A DNA stretch of 64,000 nucleotides from an uncultured Desulfobacter sp. (GCF_963677125.1 NZ_OY781882.1:2302501-2366500), one strand, 5' to 3'; positions 8,864-20,315 are shown, counted from the first letter of the stretch. Notes: generated from the letters alone by a model not told the origin. Numbers and translations: made by a program.

Positions 8864-10054
8864 ATGAAACAGCCTGAAATTGATTATTGGATCACCTGTA
8901 TGCTGGAAACATTTGAGAATGTATCGGATCTTAATGTTACCGTGGGCAAGTCCCTGCAGGTGGAGACATCCGGGCAATTGACCGATGTGCCGGTATCGCC
9001 GCCGGTGCAGGAGCTGACCCCTTTCCAGGCCGAGGTGTTTGCATTGAACCTGATCAACGGCGACCCCCGGCTTCTGGAAGACCTGGTCAAAACAGGCTCC
9101 TGCGATCTGTCCTACTGGCTGGGAAACAAGGCACGATTCAGGGTGAACATTTTTAAGCAGAAAAATCATTTAACCACCATCCTGCGAAAACTGGAAACCA
9201 CCATCCCCAGCATTGACAAGCTTAACCTGCCGCCTATTTTCAGAAAGATGGGCGAAGAAAAAAACGGTTTGATTCTGGTGACCGGTGCCACCGGGTCAGG
9301 CAAATCCACCACCCTGGCCGCGCTGCTCAATGAGATTAACGAAGCAAAGTCCCTCCATGTGGTGACCCTGGAAGACCCGGTGGAGTTTGTCCATCCCCAT
9401 AAAAAAGCCACATTTAACCAACGGGAGTTGGGAAATGATTTTGATACATTCCCCACAGGGCTGAGGGCAGCCCTGCGCCAGGCCCCCAAGGTGATTCTGG
9501 TGGGGGAGATGCGTGACCGGGAAACCATGGAGATCGGTTTGTCTGCAGCAGAAACCGGACACCTGGTGCTTTCCACCCTCCATACCGTCGATGCCGGCCA
9601 GACCATTAACCGTATCCTGGGCATGTTTGAACAGGAGGAACAGGCCCAGGTCCGGGCCAGGCTTGCAGATACCATCCGCTATATTGTCTGCCAGCGCCTT
9701 TTGCCCCGGTCTGCAGGCGGACGGGTGGCGGCCCTGGAAATTATGGGGATGAACCTGCGAATCAACGATATTATCCTGAACGGTGAATCAGAAGGAAAAA
9801 CCATGCATGAAGTCATTACCGCCTCAACGGCATTTGGCATGCAGACCTTTGACCAGCATATCCTGGACCTCTACAAGGCCGATATCATCACCGAAGAAAC
9901 GGCCTTTTCCTATTGTTCACAAAAAAGTGTGCTCTCCCAGGGCATGGATATCCTCAAAAGGGAAAAGGGCGAAAAAACCTCTGCCATTGAAGGCCTGACC
10001 ATTGACTGGAAAGAAAAAAATGATACTGAAGAAAACGGGGAGGAACCGTCATGA
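8864..10054 (+). CDS. PilT/PilU-type pilus retraction ATPase
   Basis: This is a cytoplasmic secretion-superfamily ATPase that drives type IV pilus retraction or assists it. The Walker A motif GATGSGKST is near residues 140-148, the Asp box is around VVTLEDPVEF, Walker B is in VILVGEMRD and the His box is STLHTVDAG. The N-terminal ~110 residues form the PAS-like domain of the PilT family. The C-terminus is extended and acidic, as in PilU. It overlaps the following zinc-ribbon gene by four bases (ATGA). No pilin, pilB or pilC gene is nearby, so it is an isolated member; PilT versus PilU cannot be settled from this sequence. Confidence 0.88.
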   Translation: MKQPEIDYWITCMLETFENVSDLNVTVGKSLQVETSGQLTDVPVSPPVQELTPFQAEVFALNLINGDPRLLEDLVKTGSCDLSYWLGNKARFRVNIFKQKNHLTTILRKLETTIPSIDKLNLPPIFRKMGEEKNGLILVTGATGSGKSTTLAALLNEINEAKSLHVVTLEDPVEFVHPHKKATFNQRELGNDFDTFPTGLRAALRQAPKVILVGEMRDRETMEIGLSAAETGHLVLSTLHTVDAGQTINRILGMFEQEEQAQVRARLADTIRYIVCQRLLPRSAGGRVAALEIMGMNLRINDIILNGESEGKTMHEVITASTAFGMQTFDQHILDLYKADIITEETAFSYCSQKSVLSQGMDILKREKGEKTSAIEGLTIDWKEKNDTEENGEEPS

Positions 10055-10758
10055 TATCCCAATGCCCCCACTGCAACCAGCCCCTGAAATTTTCCCAGCC
10101 CCAGATGGAAAAATTCAAACAGGCTTTAACCAAGCTCCCCGAGGGGCGATACTTAAAATTCGGCTGCCCCAAGTGCCGCACCCCCATTGAGATAAATAAG
10201 GACGGCGCCTTGGCAGAAAAGGCCAAGGCGCCGCAAAACCAGGCTGCCCCCCCGGTCAGTCCGCCGGAAGCACCTGATATTGCCTGGCTGGGTTCAAACG
10301 TCGAGGAAGAGGAAGCGCTTGTGGATGATGTACCCACGGCCATGATTTTAATCAATGACCAGGCCATCCGGCAGCAGGTTACCGATGTGCTGAAAGAACG
10401 AAACCTCCAGATCCACTGCCCCGAAAATGTGGATGATGCCATTTCCGGCCAACGGTTCAAGACCTTTGATGTGGTGGTATATTCCGCAGAGTACGAAGAC
10501 GGGCCGGTGGACACCCATGATTTTCATAAATTTATGTCCGGCATGAGCATGAAACGGCGACGCAATATTTTTTATGTGCTGGTGGGCAACGAGGTCAAAA
10601 CCCTTTACGACCTTGAGGCGCTGACCTTAAGCGCCAATCTGGTGGTCAATATCCGGGAGCTTCCCTATTTTGCCAAAGTGTTTCAAAAGGGGATGAAAGG
10701 ATACGAAAGCCTGTTAGGGCCTTATATTTCTATGCTTAAACAGTACGGTAAAAGCTGA
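10051..10758 (+). CDS. Zinc-ribbon protein with degenerate receiver-like domain
   Basis: The first ~50 residues contain a zinc ribbon: CPHC at 5-8 and CPKC near 39-42, an MJ0042-type arrangement. A proline/alanine-rich linker (residues ~60-85) leads to a C-terminal ~130-residue alpha/beta domain starting PTAMILINDQAIRQQVTDVL. It resembles a response-regulator receiver fold, but the acidic pocket and phosphoacceptor aspartate are not clear. The exact biochemical role is unknown. Its start overlaps the stop of the PilT-like gene, so the two proteins are probably produced together and may act together in pilus control. It is 235 residues long and has no signal peptide. Confidence 0.6.
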   Translation: MISQCPHCNQPLKFSQPQMEKFKQALTKLPEGRYLKFGCPKCRTPIEINKDGALAEKAKAPQNQAAPPVSPPEAPDIAWLGSNVEEEEALVDDVPTAMILINDQAIRQQVTDVLKERNLQIHCPENVDDAISGQRFKTFDVVVYSAEYEDGPVDTHDFHKFMSGMSMKRRRNIFYVLVGNEVKTLYDLEALTLSANLVVNIRELPYFAKVFQKGMKGYESLLGPYISMLKQYGKS

Positions 10759-10821
10759 ACAAGCAGCCAAAATTTTCATAGCTTGACACTACAACCTATA
10801 CATGAAAGATAGACACAAACC

Positions 10822-10852
10822 ACAGATTAACGGCTATGGGCCGTTATTGAAA
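10822..10852 (+). repeat. Possible truncated copy of repeat family B
   Basis: The stretch around GGCTATGGGCCGTTATT resembles the GGCCATGGCC-containing end of family B, and GAAAGATAGAC just before it resembles another block. Much of the unit would be missing, so the assignment is tentative. Confidence 0.35.
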
Positions 10853-10862
10853 GGATATTTAA

Positions 10863-11216
10863 GTGCCTACGGTTGTATTATGCCAACGAATTTTGGTTGC
10901 CTTTTTATTTTTATGCATGGTTTCACTTACAGCTTGCAACAAGCATCCCATTGAAACTAAACAAGTCAATGTCGTATTTCGATTCGATGATTATTCGGCT
11001 TATAGCAATACAAACCTGGAGTTGAGAATCATTGATGCCTTCCGCAAGCATGAAGCCTGCTTAACCATAGGGGTTATCCCCTATGCATGTGCAGGCGATA
11101 TTCATGATCCATCTGCTCAAGAGGTACGCCCTCTTCCATCAATCAGCCAAGCAACCCAGGTAATTGATGATTTGAGTGCTAAGCGTTTTCTTATAAATGC
11201 ATCGCCTGCAGGATAG
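10863..11216 (+). pseudogene. Truncated lipoprotein of the DUF2334/polysaccharide deacetylase type
   Basis: The frame starts with GTG at 10863 behind GAAAGGA. A lipoprotein signal peptide is seen: a hydrophobic stretch ending in SLTAC, with the lipobox cysteine near residue 25. After it comes FRFDDYSAYSNT, which resembles the first catalytic motif of DUF2334/NodB-like deacetylases, then AFRKHEACLTIGVIPYAC. The frame ends after 117 codons, whereas the family needs about 250-300, so the later histidine and catalytic motifs are absent. I read it as a 3'-truncated remnant. Nothing after 11216 continues the domain in another frame that I can recognise. Confidence 0.5.
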
Positions 11217-11282
11217 CGCCCCTCTTTTTTGCCTTTGAATACATAAAAGCCGGCAACTTAATTAACACGCCCATCGCATCTG

Positions 11283-11759
11283 TCAGATAAACCTTTTGTC
11301 TGAAGTCATGGTTTGGGCTTTGACCTGATTTTTCTCCAGCCACCCCGACCGGACATTCTCAGTTTTGGCATCGAATCCCGGCACATAAGGCTTAATATCA
11401 ATAAGCGGCGTGTTGTTCAAAACATCAATATCCAGAATATCAAGGGTATTTTCTTTTCTTGAGACCAGGCGGACAATGGACAGCCCTATGGGGCTGGGAC
11501 GCCGGGGGGCCCGGGTGGAGAACACCCCCCGTGGTTCAGTATCCATAAAAGGGGTGATCACGAGGTCAAACCCCTTGGACTGGTGAAAATGGTAGAGTAG
11601 GATCAGATGAGAAAATCCGTCAATGTCTGACAGGCCTTGTTCATACTCCGGATGGATGATGATCCGACCCTGAACATCTTTGGCGCCGGCAGGCTGGATC
11701 GGCATGCCTTCGCGGTCTTCAAACGGTGTTTGTATTGTTCCGATGTAAGTTATTTGCAT
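11283..11759 (-). CDS. trmO: tRNA (N6-threonylcarbamoyladenosine37-N6)-methyltransferase TrmO family
   Basis: TrmO methylates t6A37 in certain tRNAs using S-adenosylmethionine. The single beta-barrel domain is recognisable from YIGTIQTPF at the N-terminus, the GFSHLILLYHFH segment, and STRAPRRPSPIGLSIVRL, the family's most conserved motif. The LDIDVLNNTPLIDIKPY segment follows, as expected. The length of 158 residues fits the short form of the family (TsaA/YaeB/VirR). It is a single leftward gene in an accessory-looking patch. Other TsaA-domain proteins may act on different substrates, so the precise tRNA target is inferred from the family. Confidence 0.85.
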   Translation of the reverse strand: MQITYIGTIQTPFEDREGMPIQPAGAKDVQGRIIIHPEYEQGLSDIDGFSHLILLYHFHQSKGFDLVITPFMDTEPRGVFSTRAPRRPSPIGLSIVRLVSRKENTLDILDIDVLNNTPLIDIKPYVPGFDAKTENVRSGWLEKNQVKAQTMTSDKRFI

Positions 11760-12194
11760 ACAGTGCTCCTTTATGATCTTGTTGCGTTCTTTTTATGCAT
11801 AACCTAATTGAACATATATCATCCATATATCATCAGGGTAATATGCTTAAAATCATTTTTTGGCAGATTTTTACACTATTCATGTGAATTGACAAAATCC
11901 TCGCTTTAAAAAAAACACCGAAAACCACTATAAATAGCCTGCTCTGATTTTGTTTATAAGAAAGTTTCCAGTAACCAACTGAATTCTTTCTATCTTTGTT
12001 GTGGCCGAAGCCTGGGTGTAGATAGACCAAGGACGGCCCATGGCCGTTACAATGATTCGAGAACCTGCCTTTTTTACTTCTTCTACATATTAAGCACGAG
12101 TTCATAATAAATAATAAATAAACGACCCTGAAAAAACGTTGCCCTTTAACGGACACCACCGATTCAGGAGGCATGCTCTTTAAGTGGTTGCTGT
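11760..12194. other. 435-bp gap upstream of trmO
   Basis: This region holds the trmO promoter region and family B repeat copy 2. No gene is supported; the open frames here lack family signatures. Confidence 0.5.
11953..12052 (+). repeat. Repeat family B, copy 2 (~100 bp)
   Basis: It starts TTTATAAGAAAG, contains the inverted repeat AGAAAG/CTTTCT, the block CTTTGTTGTGG and ends GGCCCATGGCCGTTAC. It aligns over its full length with copy 1 at 5319-5415. Compared with copy 1 the outer stem has changed from TGAAAG/CTTTCA to AGAAAG/CTTTCT, which keeps pairing. Confidence 0.7.
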
Positions 12195-12929
12195 TTACTT
12201 GATACTTTGCCGTATGCGAGTTCCTGCAAGGCCTATCATACCGACACCGAGCAGCATTAGAGTGGACGGCTCCGGCACGGGCGCAAGATCTGCGGAATCG
12301 TTGTTAAACTGATAAGGCAAATCATTAAGATAAACGCTTCCGGTGAAAACAATATTTGAGCTTATTTCAAAAGTTGTACTAAAGGCTTCTCCGTTATCTA
12401 ATTGACCATATACTAAATACCATCTGCTTCGTGCATCGTCTTTTGTAAGGTCTATTAGCAAATTTGATCCATAAAAATACAATGAAGCATTATCCGCTAA
12501 ATATAAAAAATTCACTGATCCAGAGATATATTTTGCAAAACTGTCACCATTTAAATATAGCCTGTCGATTTCTCCACCATCTAATTCGAGAACACTCTGT
12601 CCTTGTAAGCTGACAAGCTCAACTGATCCGTCAGCTATTGTTGTCTGAGATGATTCTCCTGTTTCGACATAAGATGCAAATCCTCCATTAAAATGTATAT
12701 AGCTATTTTCACCATAAATACGATAAATTTCAGCATTGTCACTGCAATATAGATGGCTACCTGGATTTAACCAGAGGAACTCGTCTTTGAACTGATCATC
12801 ACTAATTTGGAGTTCTGTATTAACTACAATGTACCCTTCGTCGCTCCTTAGATAGTCAGCCTTAACATTCGCATTAGAAAAAAACAGGATGATTATTAGT
12901 ACAGATAGCATTATTGATAGTTTGTTCAT
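12195..12929 (-). CDS. PEP-CTERM sorting-domain protein
   Basis: The protein has an N-terminal signal peptide (about residues 1-24) and a C-terminal PEP-CTERM tag: VPEPSTLMLLGVGMIGLAG followed by basic residues. PEP-CTERM proteins are exported and processed by an exosortase, usually ending on the surface or in extracellular matrix. The 180-residue middle part is rich in N, S, Y and D and looks like short beta-strand repeats, perhaps a beta-helix; I cannot assign a function. A strong AAGGAGG site sits ahead of the ATG. No exosortase or glycan cluster is in the window, so its sorting machinery must lie elsewhere. Confidence 0.85.
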   Translation of the reverse strand: MNKLSIMLSVLIIILFFSNANVKADYLRSDEGYIVVNTELQISDDQFKDEFLWLNPGSHLYCSDNAEIYRIYGENSYIHFNGGFASYVETGESSQTTIADGSVELVSLQGQSVLELDGGEIDRLYLNGDSFAKYISGSVNFLYLADNASLYFYGSNLLIDLTKDDARSRWYLVYGQLDNGEAFSTTFEISSNIVFTGSVYLNDLPYQFNNDSADLAPVPEPSTLMLLGVGMIGLAGTRIRQSIK

Positions 12930-13544
12930 ATTCCCTCCTTATCGGGTAAAAAATTAACCTATGCCCATGATTAAAATTAAGGCTCATATGGTTTGCCTTT
13001 TAAACCGTCTTATTGGTTGCCCCCTGGACAGATATATTCCAATATGCTCCACGGGGAGGTGCCTTGAATAAGGTTGAAGATTCGGTGCTATATTTTGGCC
13101 GATTTTTATTCTAACCCTGGATCTAAGTGTAATATCGCTCAAATACTGCAAATTAAAGCATTCAACAACCAACCCAAACAAGCCTAAGTAATAATTGCAA
13201 ATTTAATACCGTTTAAAACAAAAAAATAAAAACTTGTATTTCAACGAGTTGTATTTCTCAACTTTATAAAACCATGAAGTAATTGTTAACTTTTTTCACA
13301 TATTCTATAATTTTAAGAAAAAAATGTTATACGTAATTATTCACGCACGCCCTCATGAGACCGGAAATATAGAAAACCAAAACGACGCAATAATGGTACG
13401 AAAAAACTCGATTCTAAGTTTCAGCTCTTACCCTCGCCAATAACAGATCAAGTACACATGCCCATGGCTCAGGCACTTTTCTATCATTTCTAAAAAAATC
13501 CCCAATTTTTACCCTGGAAGTTTTGTATACAGTCTTTATCCTGA
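12930..13544. other. ~615-bp AT-rich region without a recognisable gene
   Basis: It lies between the PEP-CTERM gene and the beta-helix remnant. It is AT-rich and probably contains the PEP-CTERM promoter. A 65-codon frame (12984-13181, minus) lacks a good start site. A stretch near 13430-13480 reads like one decayed beta-helix repeat in the plus orientation, so the remnant gene may once have begun further left. Confidence 0.4.
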
Positions 13545-14148
13545 CTCAGTCACTCCAACCCGTCCAACACCTCATCCCCAACCATAGTCAACTGTACTTT
13601 CAGCAGCAACACGGATAGAAATCGCGGCGGCATGATCAATTTTTTTTCATCCCCAATCCTGACCAGCTGCATTATTTATGGTAACCATGTCGACATCCAA
13701 AGCCATGAAATTTTTAACGAGAACGCAAGTATTCCTGAAATTCAATACAGCGATATAAAAGGCAGCGGCGGCAGCACTGCCTGGGGACACTGCACTGGTT
13801 ACGGACGGCGGCAATAACATGGATGCCACCCCCTTGTTTGTCAGAAATTCGAACTTTGAGCGGGATGATTCCGGTGATCTTCACCTGAGGCTTGAGTCCC
13901 CGTGCAGGAATAAAGGGGATAACACTGCTGAGAATCTGCCTGAAACAGATATGGATGGTGAAAACCGTATCATAGACGGCACAGGGGACATGGGCGCAGC
14001 TGAATTAATTCCCGGCACCCCCTGCCCCTCAGATGCAGACGGGGATAAGGATGTGGACGGCAAAGATTCGGCCGCCTATGCCCAAAATCCCAATTTGGAC
14101 CTGCTGGAGGCCCTGGCTCTGGCCTTTGGGAAAACCGATTATCCCTGA
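13545..14148 (+). pseudogene. Frameshifted C-terminus of a beta-helix surface protein with dockerin-like tail
   Basis: The first part reads NPSNTSSPTIVNCTFSSNT and then SCIIYGNH and YSDIKGSGGS, typical of secreted right-handed beta-helix proteins with repeated NCTFxxN motifs. An extra G in the GGGG at 13783-13786 breaks the frame; removing one restores STAWDTALVTDGGNN and continues into DATPLFV. The end carries DADGDKDVDGKDSAAYA, an EF-hand-like dockerin motif, and stops at 14148. There is no start codon with a signal peptide, so the 5' end is missing. This is a degraded surface or extracellular protein. Confidence 0.65.
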
Positions 14149-14163
14149 TACTGAAGCATTGTT

Positions 14164-14175
14164 GGGGGGGGGGGG
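14164..14175 (+). repeat. G12 homopolymer tract
   Basis: Twelve consecutive G residues lie between the beta-helix remnant and the 3' end of memo. Such runs are prone to slippage, but here no reading frame crosses it. Confidence 0.85.
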
Positions 14176-14214
14176 CAGCCATCCAATGCGAGTTACAATT
14201 TTTTCCCAAGGCTT

Positions 14215-15099
14215 TTATGTGCAGAAAACCACACTGCAATACCCCACAAAATCGTCAGCAGGCTGTAAGGGATCAAAACTTGAGCTGTAATCAAGACAGA
14301 CACCTTTAACTGCGCCCATTTTTTTTGCCGCAGCCGCAGCCGCACAGGCCGCCCCGGCACAGCACATATTATGGCGGGTCAGTCCCTGGTGAACAATCTG
14401 CTTTTCATCCATGGCGGTTAACGCCTCAATGGCTGCTGCGTCATTCTCCTTTGACACCCAATCAAATGCCGCCCGGCCGGAACCTGCCGGTTCAAATCCG
14501 AACCGCGGGCCGTAATGGGTCATGTCTGTGGAGCCCACCACAGCCAAGGAAAGACCCAGATCTTTTGCGACCTCAACTGCAGCCACGCCCAGAGCTTTCG
14601 CCGCATCCGAGGGCGGTACGGCGCACACCACAATCCGGGCCTGGGGAAAAAAATATTTCATAAATGGATATTGCAGTTCCAAGGTGTTTTCTTCGGGGAA
14701 GCGGTTGTGGTCTAATTGTTCCAGAGTAATGCCTTGAGTCCCGGCCCGCCGCACCAGGGCCTGTGTAAGTTCCCGATCCATCTCAATGGTTCCCAAGGGA
14801 GTATCTACGGCCGTACAATCCAAGACTAAGGCCTGGGAAGCGGCATGCATGTGAACCCCGAAGAGTACTATTGTGTCCACAACCCGGCTGCCCTGGGCCA
14901 GTGCAGAGAAGACTCGGCAGGCAAGTTTTCCGGAATAGATCCAGCCGGCGTGGGGAACGATCCCCGCCACAGGATTATCCAGTTTTTTTGCATCCTCTCC
15001 GATTCCCGGATCATCAGTAAACCGTTCAATGGCTGATCGACATTGGCCGGCTGATCCCGGGTACCATGATCCGGCAAAGGCCATTTTTCTTACACCCAT
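14215..15099 (-). CDS. Memo-family protein (AmmeMemoRadiSam system protein B)
   Basis: Memo-like proteins are metal-binding members of the class III extradiol dioxygenase fold. Bacterial members often occur with AMMECR1 and a radical SAM protein, but their reaction is not established. Key features are GSWYPG near the N-terminus, VPHAGWIYSG, FGVHMH, STDMTHYGP and the final SFDPLQ/FVGYCSV block; the histidines in VPHAG, GVHMH and MTHYG match the metal-ligand positions of the family. The length of 294 residues is normal. No AMMECR1 or radical SAM gene is adjacent; it follows hypB by about 150 nt. A decayed second copy of its 3' end lies at 6903-7002. Confidence 0.85.
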   Translation of the reverse strand: MGVRKMAFAGSWYPGSAGQCRSAIERFTDDPGIGEDAKKLDNPVAGIVPHAGWIYSGKLACRVFSALAQGSRVVDTIVLFGVHMHAASQALVLDCTAVDTPLGTIEMDRELTQALVRRAGTQGITLEQLDHNRFPEENTLELQYPFMKYFFPQARIVVCAVPPSDAAKALGVAAVEVAKDLGLSLAVVGSTDMTHYGPRFGFEPAGSGRAAFDWVSKENDAAAIEALTAMDEKQIVHQGLTRHNMCCAGAACAAAAAAKKMGAVKGVCLDYSSSFDPLQPADDFVGYCSVVFCT

Positions 15100-15145
15100 G
15101 ATTTGCCCTCAAAAAAATTTTATAGATTTTTTTAACCATACAAGA

Positions 15146-15210
15146 ACACGAAGTTCATGAAGATTCTAAACTTCGTGTTCTTCGTGAACTTCGTGGTTTT
15201 AAACTGAAAT
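15146..15210. repeat. Repeat family C, copy 1 (CTTCGTG hairpin)
   Basis: An inverted repeat between memo and hypB: AGAACACGAAGTT pairs with AACTTCGTGTTCT, followed by CGTGAACTTCGTGGTTTT. The same units occur at 53226-53304. It may act as an mRNA hairpin between the two genes. Confidence 0.65.
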
Positions 15211-15248
15211 TCTTTCAACCTTATGGGCATCGCCACGCACTTTAACGA

Positions 15249-15914
15249 TTAACCCAGTTTTTCCTTAACCTTTGTGCGCAGCCATGCAAGCCAAGGTTCC
15301 ATGCCTTCCTGGGTCTTGGCGGACAGTTCAAACACCGGCATGCCCGGATGCACCTTGCCCATATTTTCCACAGCCAGGGCCGCATCAAAATCCAGGTGGG
15401 GCAACAGGTCTATTTTATTTAAAATGGCAGCATCAGCCACCTGGAACATAAGCGGGTATTTCAAAGGCTTATCCTCGCCTTCGGTGACACTTAAAACAAC
15501 GGCCCGTGCATCCTCGCCAATGTCAAATTCCGCAGGACAGACCAGGTTGCCGATGTTTTCCACAATGAGCAGATCCAGATCGTCGCATCCCAGGGACTTG
15601 GCCGATGATTCAATAAGGTGGGCTGCCAGATGACAGTCCCCCCCGAACTGGTCGGTGTTGATCTGGGTCACCTTGGCACCGGTTACCGAAAGCCGGTCCG
15701 CATCATTGGTGGTGCAGACATCGCCGACGATCACCCCCACCCGGATATCGGGCATCAGTGCCTCCAACGTCCGGCACAGGGTTTCGGTCTTGCCGGATCC
15801 CGGCGATGACATCATGTTCAGGACAAATACCTGTTTATCCTTAAAAAAAGATCTGTTCCGATCTGCATCGGATTCATTTTTTGCCAGTACCCGTTTCTGT
15901 ATATTTATCTCCAT
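15249..15914 (-). CDS. hypB: Hydrogenase maturation GTPase HypB
   Basis: HypB is a SIMIBI-class GTPase that, with HypA, delivers nickel to [NiFe]-hydrogenase. The P-loop SSPGSGKT is at residues 36-43, GDVCTTNDADRL follows, and the conserved Cys-His pair is in GGDCHLAAHL near residue 93. The nucleotide-specificity motif NKID is near residue 165. There is no histidine-rich N-terminal stretch, so this form lacks the nickel-storage region seen in some HypBs. The length is 221 residues. hypA precedes it by 35 nt in the same direction; the remaining hyp genes (C, D, E, F) are not in the window. Confidence 0.95.
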   Translation of the reverse strand: MEINIQKRVLAKNESDADRNRSFFKDKQVFVLNMMSSPGSGKTETLCRTLEALMPDIRVGVIVGDVCTTNDADRLSVTGAKVTQINTDQFGGDCHLAAHLIESSAKSLGCDDLDLLIVENIGNLVCPAEFDIGEDARAVVLSVTEGEDKPLKYPLMFQVADAAILNKIDLLPHLDFDAALAVENMGKVHPGMPVFELSAKTQEGMEPWLAWLRTKVKEKLG

Positions 15915-15949
15915 AAACTATCTCTCAATTTTTTTTGTTACTCAATGGT

Positions 15950-16300
15950 CTAATCGTCTGCCAGTTCTATGGACGAAATCTCAATCTCCCGTCCCGAAAC
16001 CATGGTCACCTGCCCGGTTTTGCATGCAGGGCAACCAAATGCAGGGGCATCGGTCTGCCATTCGTGGTTACAACTTTCACAGCGCAGACACACCGGCACC
16101 GCGTCGATGATCACTTCAGCGCCTTCAAGCGGGGTGTCCTTTGTGATAACCTCCAGACAAAACGAGAGGCTGTGCTCCACCACGGCGGCCAGTTTACCGA
16201 TCCTTAAATTCATTTTTTCCACCCTGGGATTCTCAATGTCATCGGGGATGGCATCCAGGGCGATGTTTACCAGTTGCTGGGCAATACCCATCTCATGCAT
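15950..16300 (-). CDS. hypA: Hydrogenase nickel incorporation protein HypA
   Basis: HypA is a small nickel metallochaperone with a zinc site. It begins MHEMGIA, with the essential His2 nickel ligand. The zinc loop has CESC at residues 74-77 and CPAC at 90-93. The length is 116 residues. It starts 2 nt after tgt and is followed by hypB, so it is part of the queA-tgt-hypA-hypB leftward run. This means tRNA modification and hydrogenase maturation genes share an operon here, probably by position and not function. Confidence 0.95.
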   Translation of the reverse strand: MHEMGIAQQLVNIALDAIPDDIENPRVEKMNLRIGKLAAVVEHSLSFCLEVITKDTPLEGAEVIIDAVPVCLRCESCNHEWQTDAPAFGCPACKTGQVTMVSGREIEISSIELADD

Positions 16301-16302
16301 AC

Positions 16303-18544
<2,242 letters not shown>

Positions 18545-18548
<4 letters not shown>

Positions 18549-18736
18549 CCCATCTCCATGGCAAGGTATACGACCGCCAGGCCCGCCAGCATCATAAAGA
18601 AGCCAAACCGCCTCAAAGCGCCTTCAGGCATTTGCACAATCATCATTACCATCTCCCGCATTTTATTGGGCGAGATGAAATAGGGCAGCCCTTCCACAAT
18701 CATGACCATGCCCATAACACAGAAAAAAAATTTCAT
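18545..18736 (-). CDS. DUF2065 small membrane protein
   Basis: This 63-residue protein has two hydrophobic helices (about 3-20 and 43-60) separated by SPNKMREMVMMIVQMPEGALRRFG, which matches the YjeT/DUF2065 family, including the PEGALRRFGF segment. The role is not established; the family is widespread and often sits near purA, hflC or tRNA modification genes. Here it overlaps queA by four bases and is the first gene of that run. No enzymatic motif is present. Confidence 0.85.
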
Positions 18737-18877
18737 TGAAAAAAGTTCCTTTTAACCTTTTATTAGAGGTACCCTTGATTATTAAAAATATCAAGGTTAT
18801 AAAGGAAGGCTGTTAAGAACTCAACCCCGGGCATGGGTACCTTCATGCACCGGGCACTCAAAGGAATCAAACATCAC

Positions 18878-20302
18878 ATGGCATTTGAACCTGTTATCGG
18901 ATTAGAAGTCCACGCTCAGCTCAAAACTGAAACTAAAATATTTTGCAACTGTTCAACCGCTTTCGGCAAGGCCCCAAACGCCAATACCTGTCCCGTATGC
19001 ACAGGCATGCCCGGGGTTCTGCCGGTACTCAATAAAAAGGCCGTCACTTTTGCCATCAAGGCCGGTCTTGCCACCAACTGCACCATCAACCGGGAAAGCC
19101 GGTTTGACAGAAAAAATTATTTTTATCCGGATCTTCCCAAAGGTTACCAGATCTCCCAGTTTGCCATGCCCATTGCCGAACACGGTTTTCTGGACATTGA
19201 AGCGGATGAAAAGCAAATACGCATCGGCATTACCCGCATTCACATGGAAGAAGATGCCGGAAAGCTGATCCATGATCCATTGCGGGGCAAAAGCATGGTG
19301 GACCTGAACAGAACAGGGGTACCACTCATTGAAATTGTCAGTGAGCCCGATCTTCGTACGGCGGCCCAGGCAGGTGCATACCTAAGAAAACTGCACGCCA
19401 TTTTAAAATACATTGACGTATGTGACGGAAACATGGAGCAAGGCTCGTTCAGATGTGACGCCAACGTCTCTCTACGGCCCGTGGGCCAGGAAGCGTTCGG
19501 CACCCGCACAGAGCTTAAAAACCTGAACTCCTTTAAAAATGTGGAAAAAGCCATTCTGTACGAAATCCAACGCCAGACCTATGTCCTTGAAGAAGGGGGA
19601 AAGGTTATCCAAGAGACCCGTCTGTGGGATCCTAACAAAAACCGCACCGCATCTATGCGGGGCAAGGAAGAGGCCCACGATTACAGGTATTTCCCGGACC
19701 CTGACCTTGTGCCGCTGATCGTGGATGACACCTGGATCCAGGACGTCCGCAGCAGCATGCCCGAACTGCCCGATGAAAAAAAGCAGCGGTTTATAGAGGA
19801 ATACGGTTTGTCTGAATATGATGCCGGCGTTTTAACAGCCGGCCTGGACATGGCCAATTATTTTGAAAAGACAGTTAAACCACTGAAAAACATCAAGCAG
19901 GCCGCCAACTGGATCATGACAACGCTCATGGCCATGCTTAACGCCAAGGGTATTGAAATTAACGAGTCACCCGTTGATGCCGATGGGTTTTCAAAACTTC
20001 TTGGACTTCTGGAATCCTCCCGGATTAATGCCAATGCAGCAAAAACAGTTTTTGAACAGATGGTTGAAACCGGCAAAGATCCAGAAGCCATTGTCAAAGA
20101 AAAAGGCCTTGAACAGGTATCAGACCAGGGTGAACTTGAAGCCATGGTAGATGAAATCATTAAAGAAAACCCCGAAGAAGTTCAAGCGTACAGGGATGGG
20201 AAGACCAAACTGTTCAGCTTTTTCATGGGGCAGGTCATGAAAAAGACCCGGGGCAAGGCAGACCCCAAAGTGGTCACGCCCATGCTCAAATCAAAATTGT
20301 AA
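18878..20302 (+). CDS. gatB: Aspartyl/glutamyl-tRNA amidotransferase subunit B
   Basis: GatB is the tRNA-binding kinase subunit of GatCAB, which converts Glu-tRNA-Gln (and Asp-tRNA-Asn) to the amide. It has the N-terminal [13 protein letters not shown], the zinc-type cysteine set in [19 protein letters not shown], the HMEEDAGK motif and the [10 protein letters not shown] motif. The C-terminal YqeY-like tail domain is present. The start is placed at the ATG at 18878 behind AAAGGAAT; the frame is open 15 codons further left, which would not match the family. The length is 474 residues. gatA and gatC are 40 kb away in this window, so the three subunits are unlinked. The FlgO-like gene follows 14 nt later. 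Confidence 0.96.
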   Translation: MAFEPVIGLEVHAQLKTETKIFCNCSTAFGKAPNANTCPVCTGMPGVLPVLNKKAVTFAIKAGLATNCTINRESRFDRKNYFYPDLPKGYQISQFAMPIAEHGFLDIEADEKQIRIGITRIHMEEDAGKLIHDPLRGKSMVDLNRTGVPLIEIVSEPDLRTAAQAGAYLRKLHAILKYIDVCDGNMEQGSFRCDANVSLRPVGQEAFGTRTELKNLNSFKNVEKAILYEIQRQTYVLEEGGKVIQETRLWDPNKNRTASMRGKEEAHDYRYFPDPDLVPLIVDDTWIQDVRSSMPELPDEKKQRFIEEYGLSEYDAGVLTAGLDMANYFEKTVKPLKNIKQAANWIMTTLMAMLNAKGIEINESPVDADGFSKLLGLLESSRINANAAKTVFEQMVETGKDPEAIVKEKGLEQVSDQGELEAMVDEIIKENPEEVQAYRDGKTKLFSFFMGQVMKKTRGKADPKVVTPMLKSKL

Positions 20303-20315
20303 AGGGAACAAGCAG

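Noticed and set aside
11833..12174. 113-codon open frame on the minus strand
   Set aside because: It runs across a family B repeat and has no coding features.
12984..13181. 65-codon open frame upstream of the PEP-CTERM gene
   Set aside because: No ribosome-binding site, family signature or conserved context.
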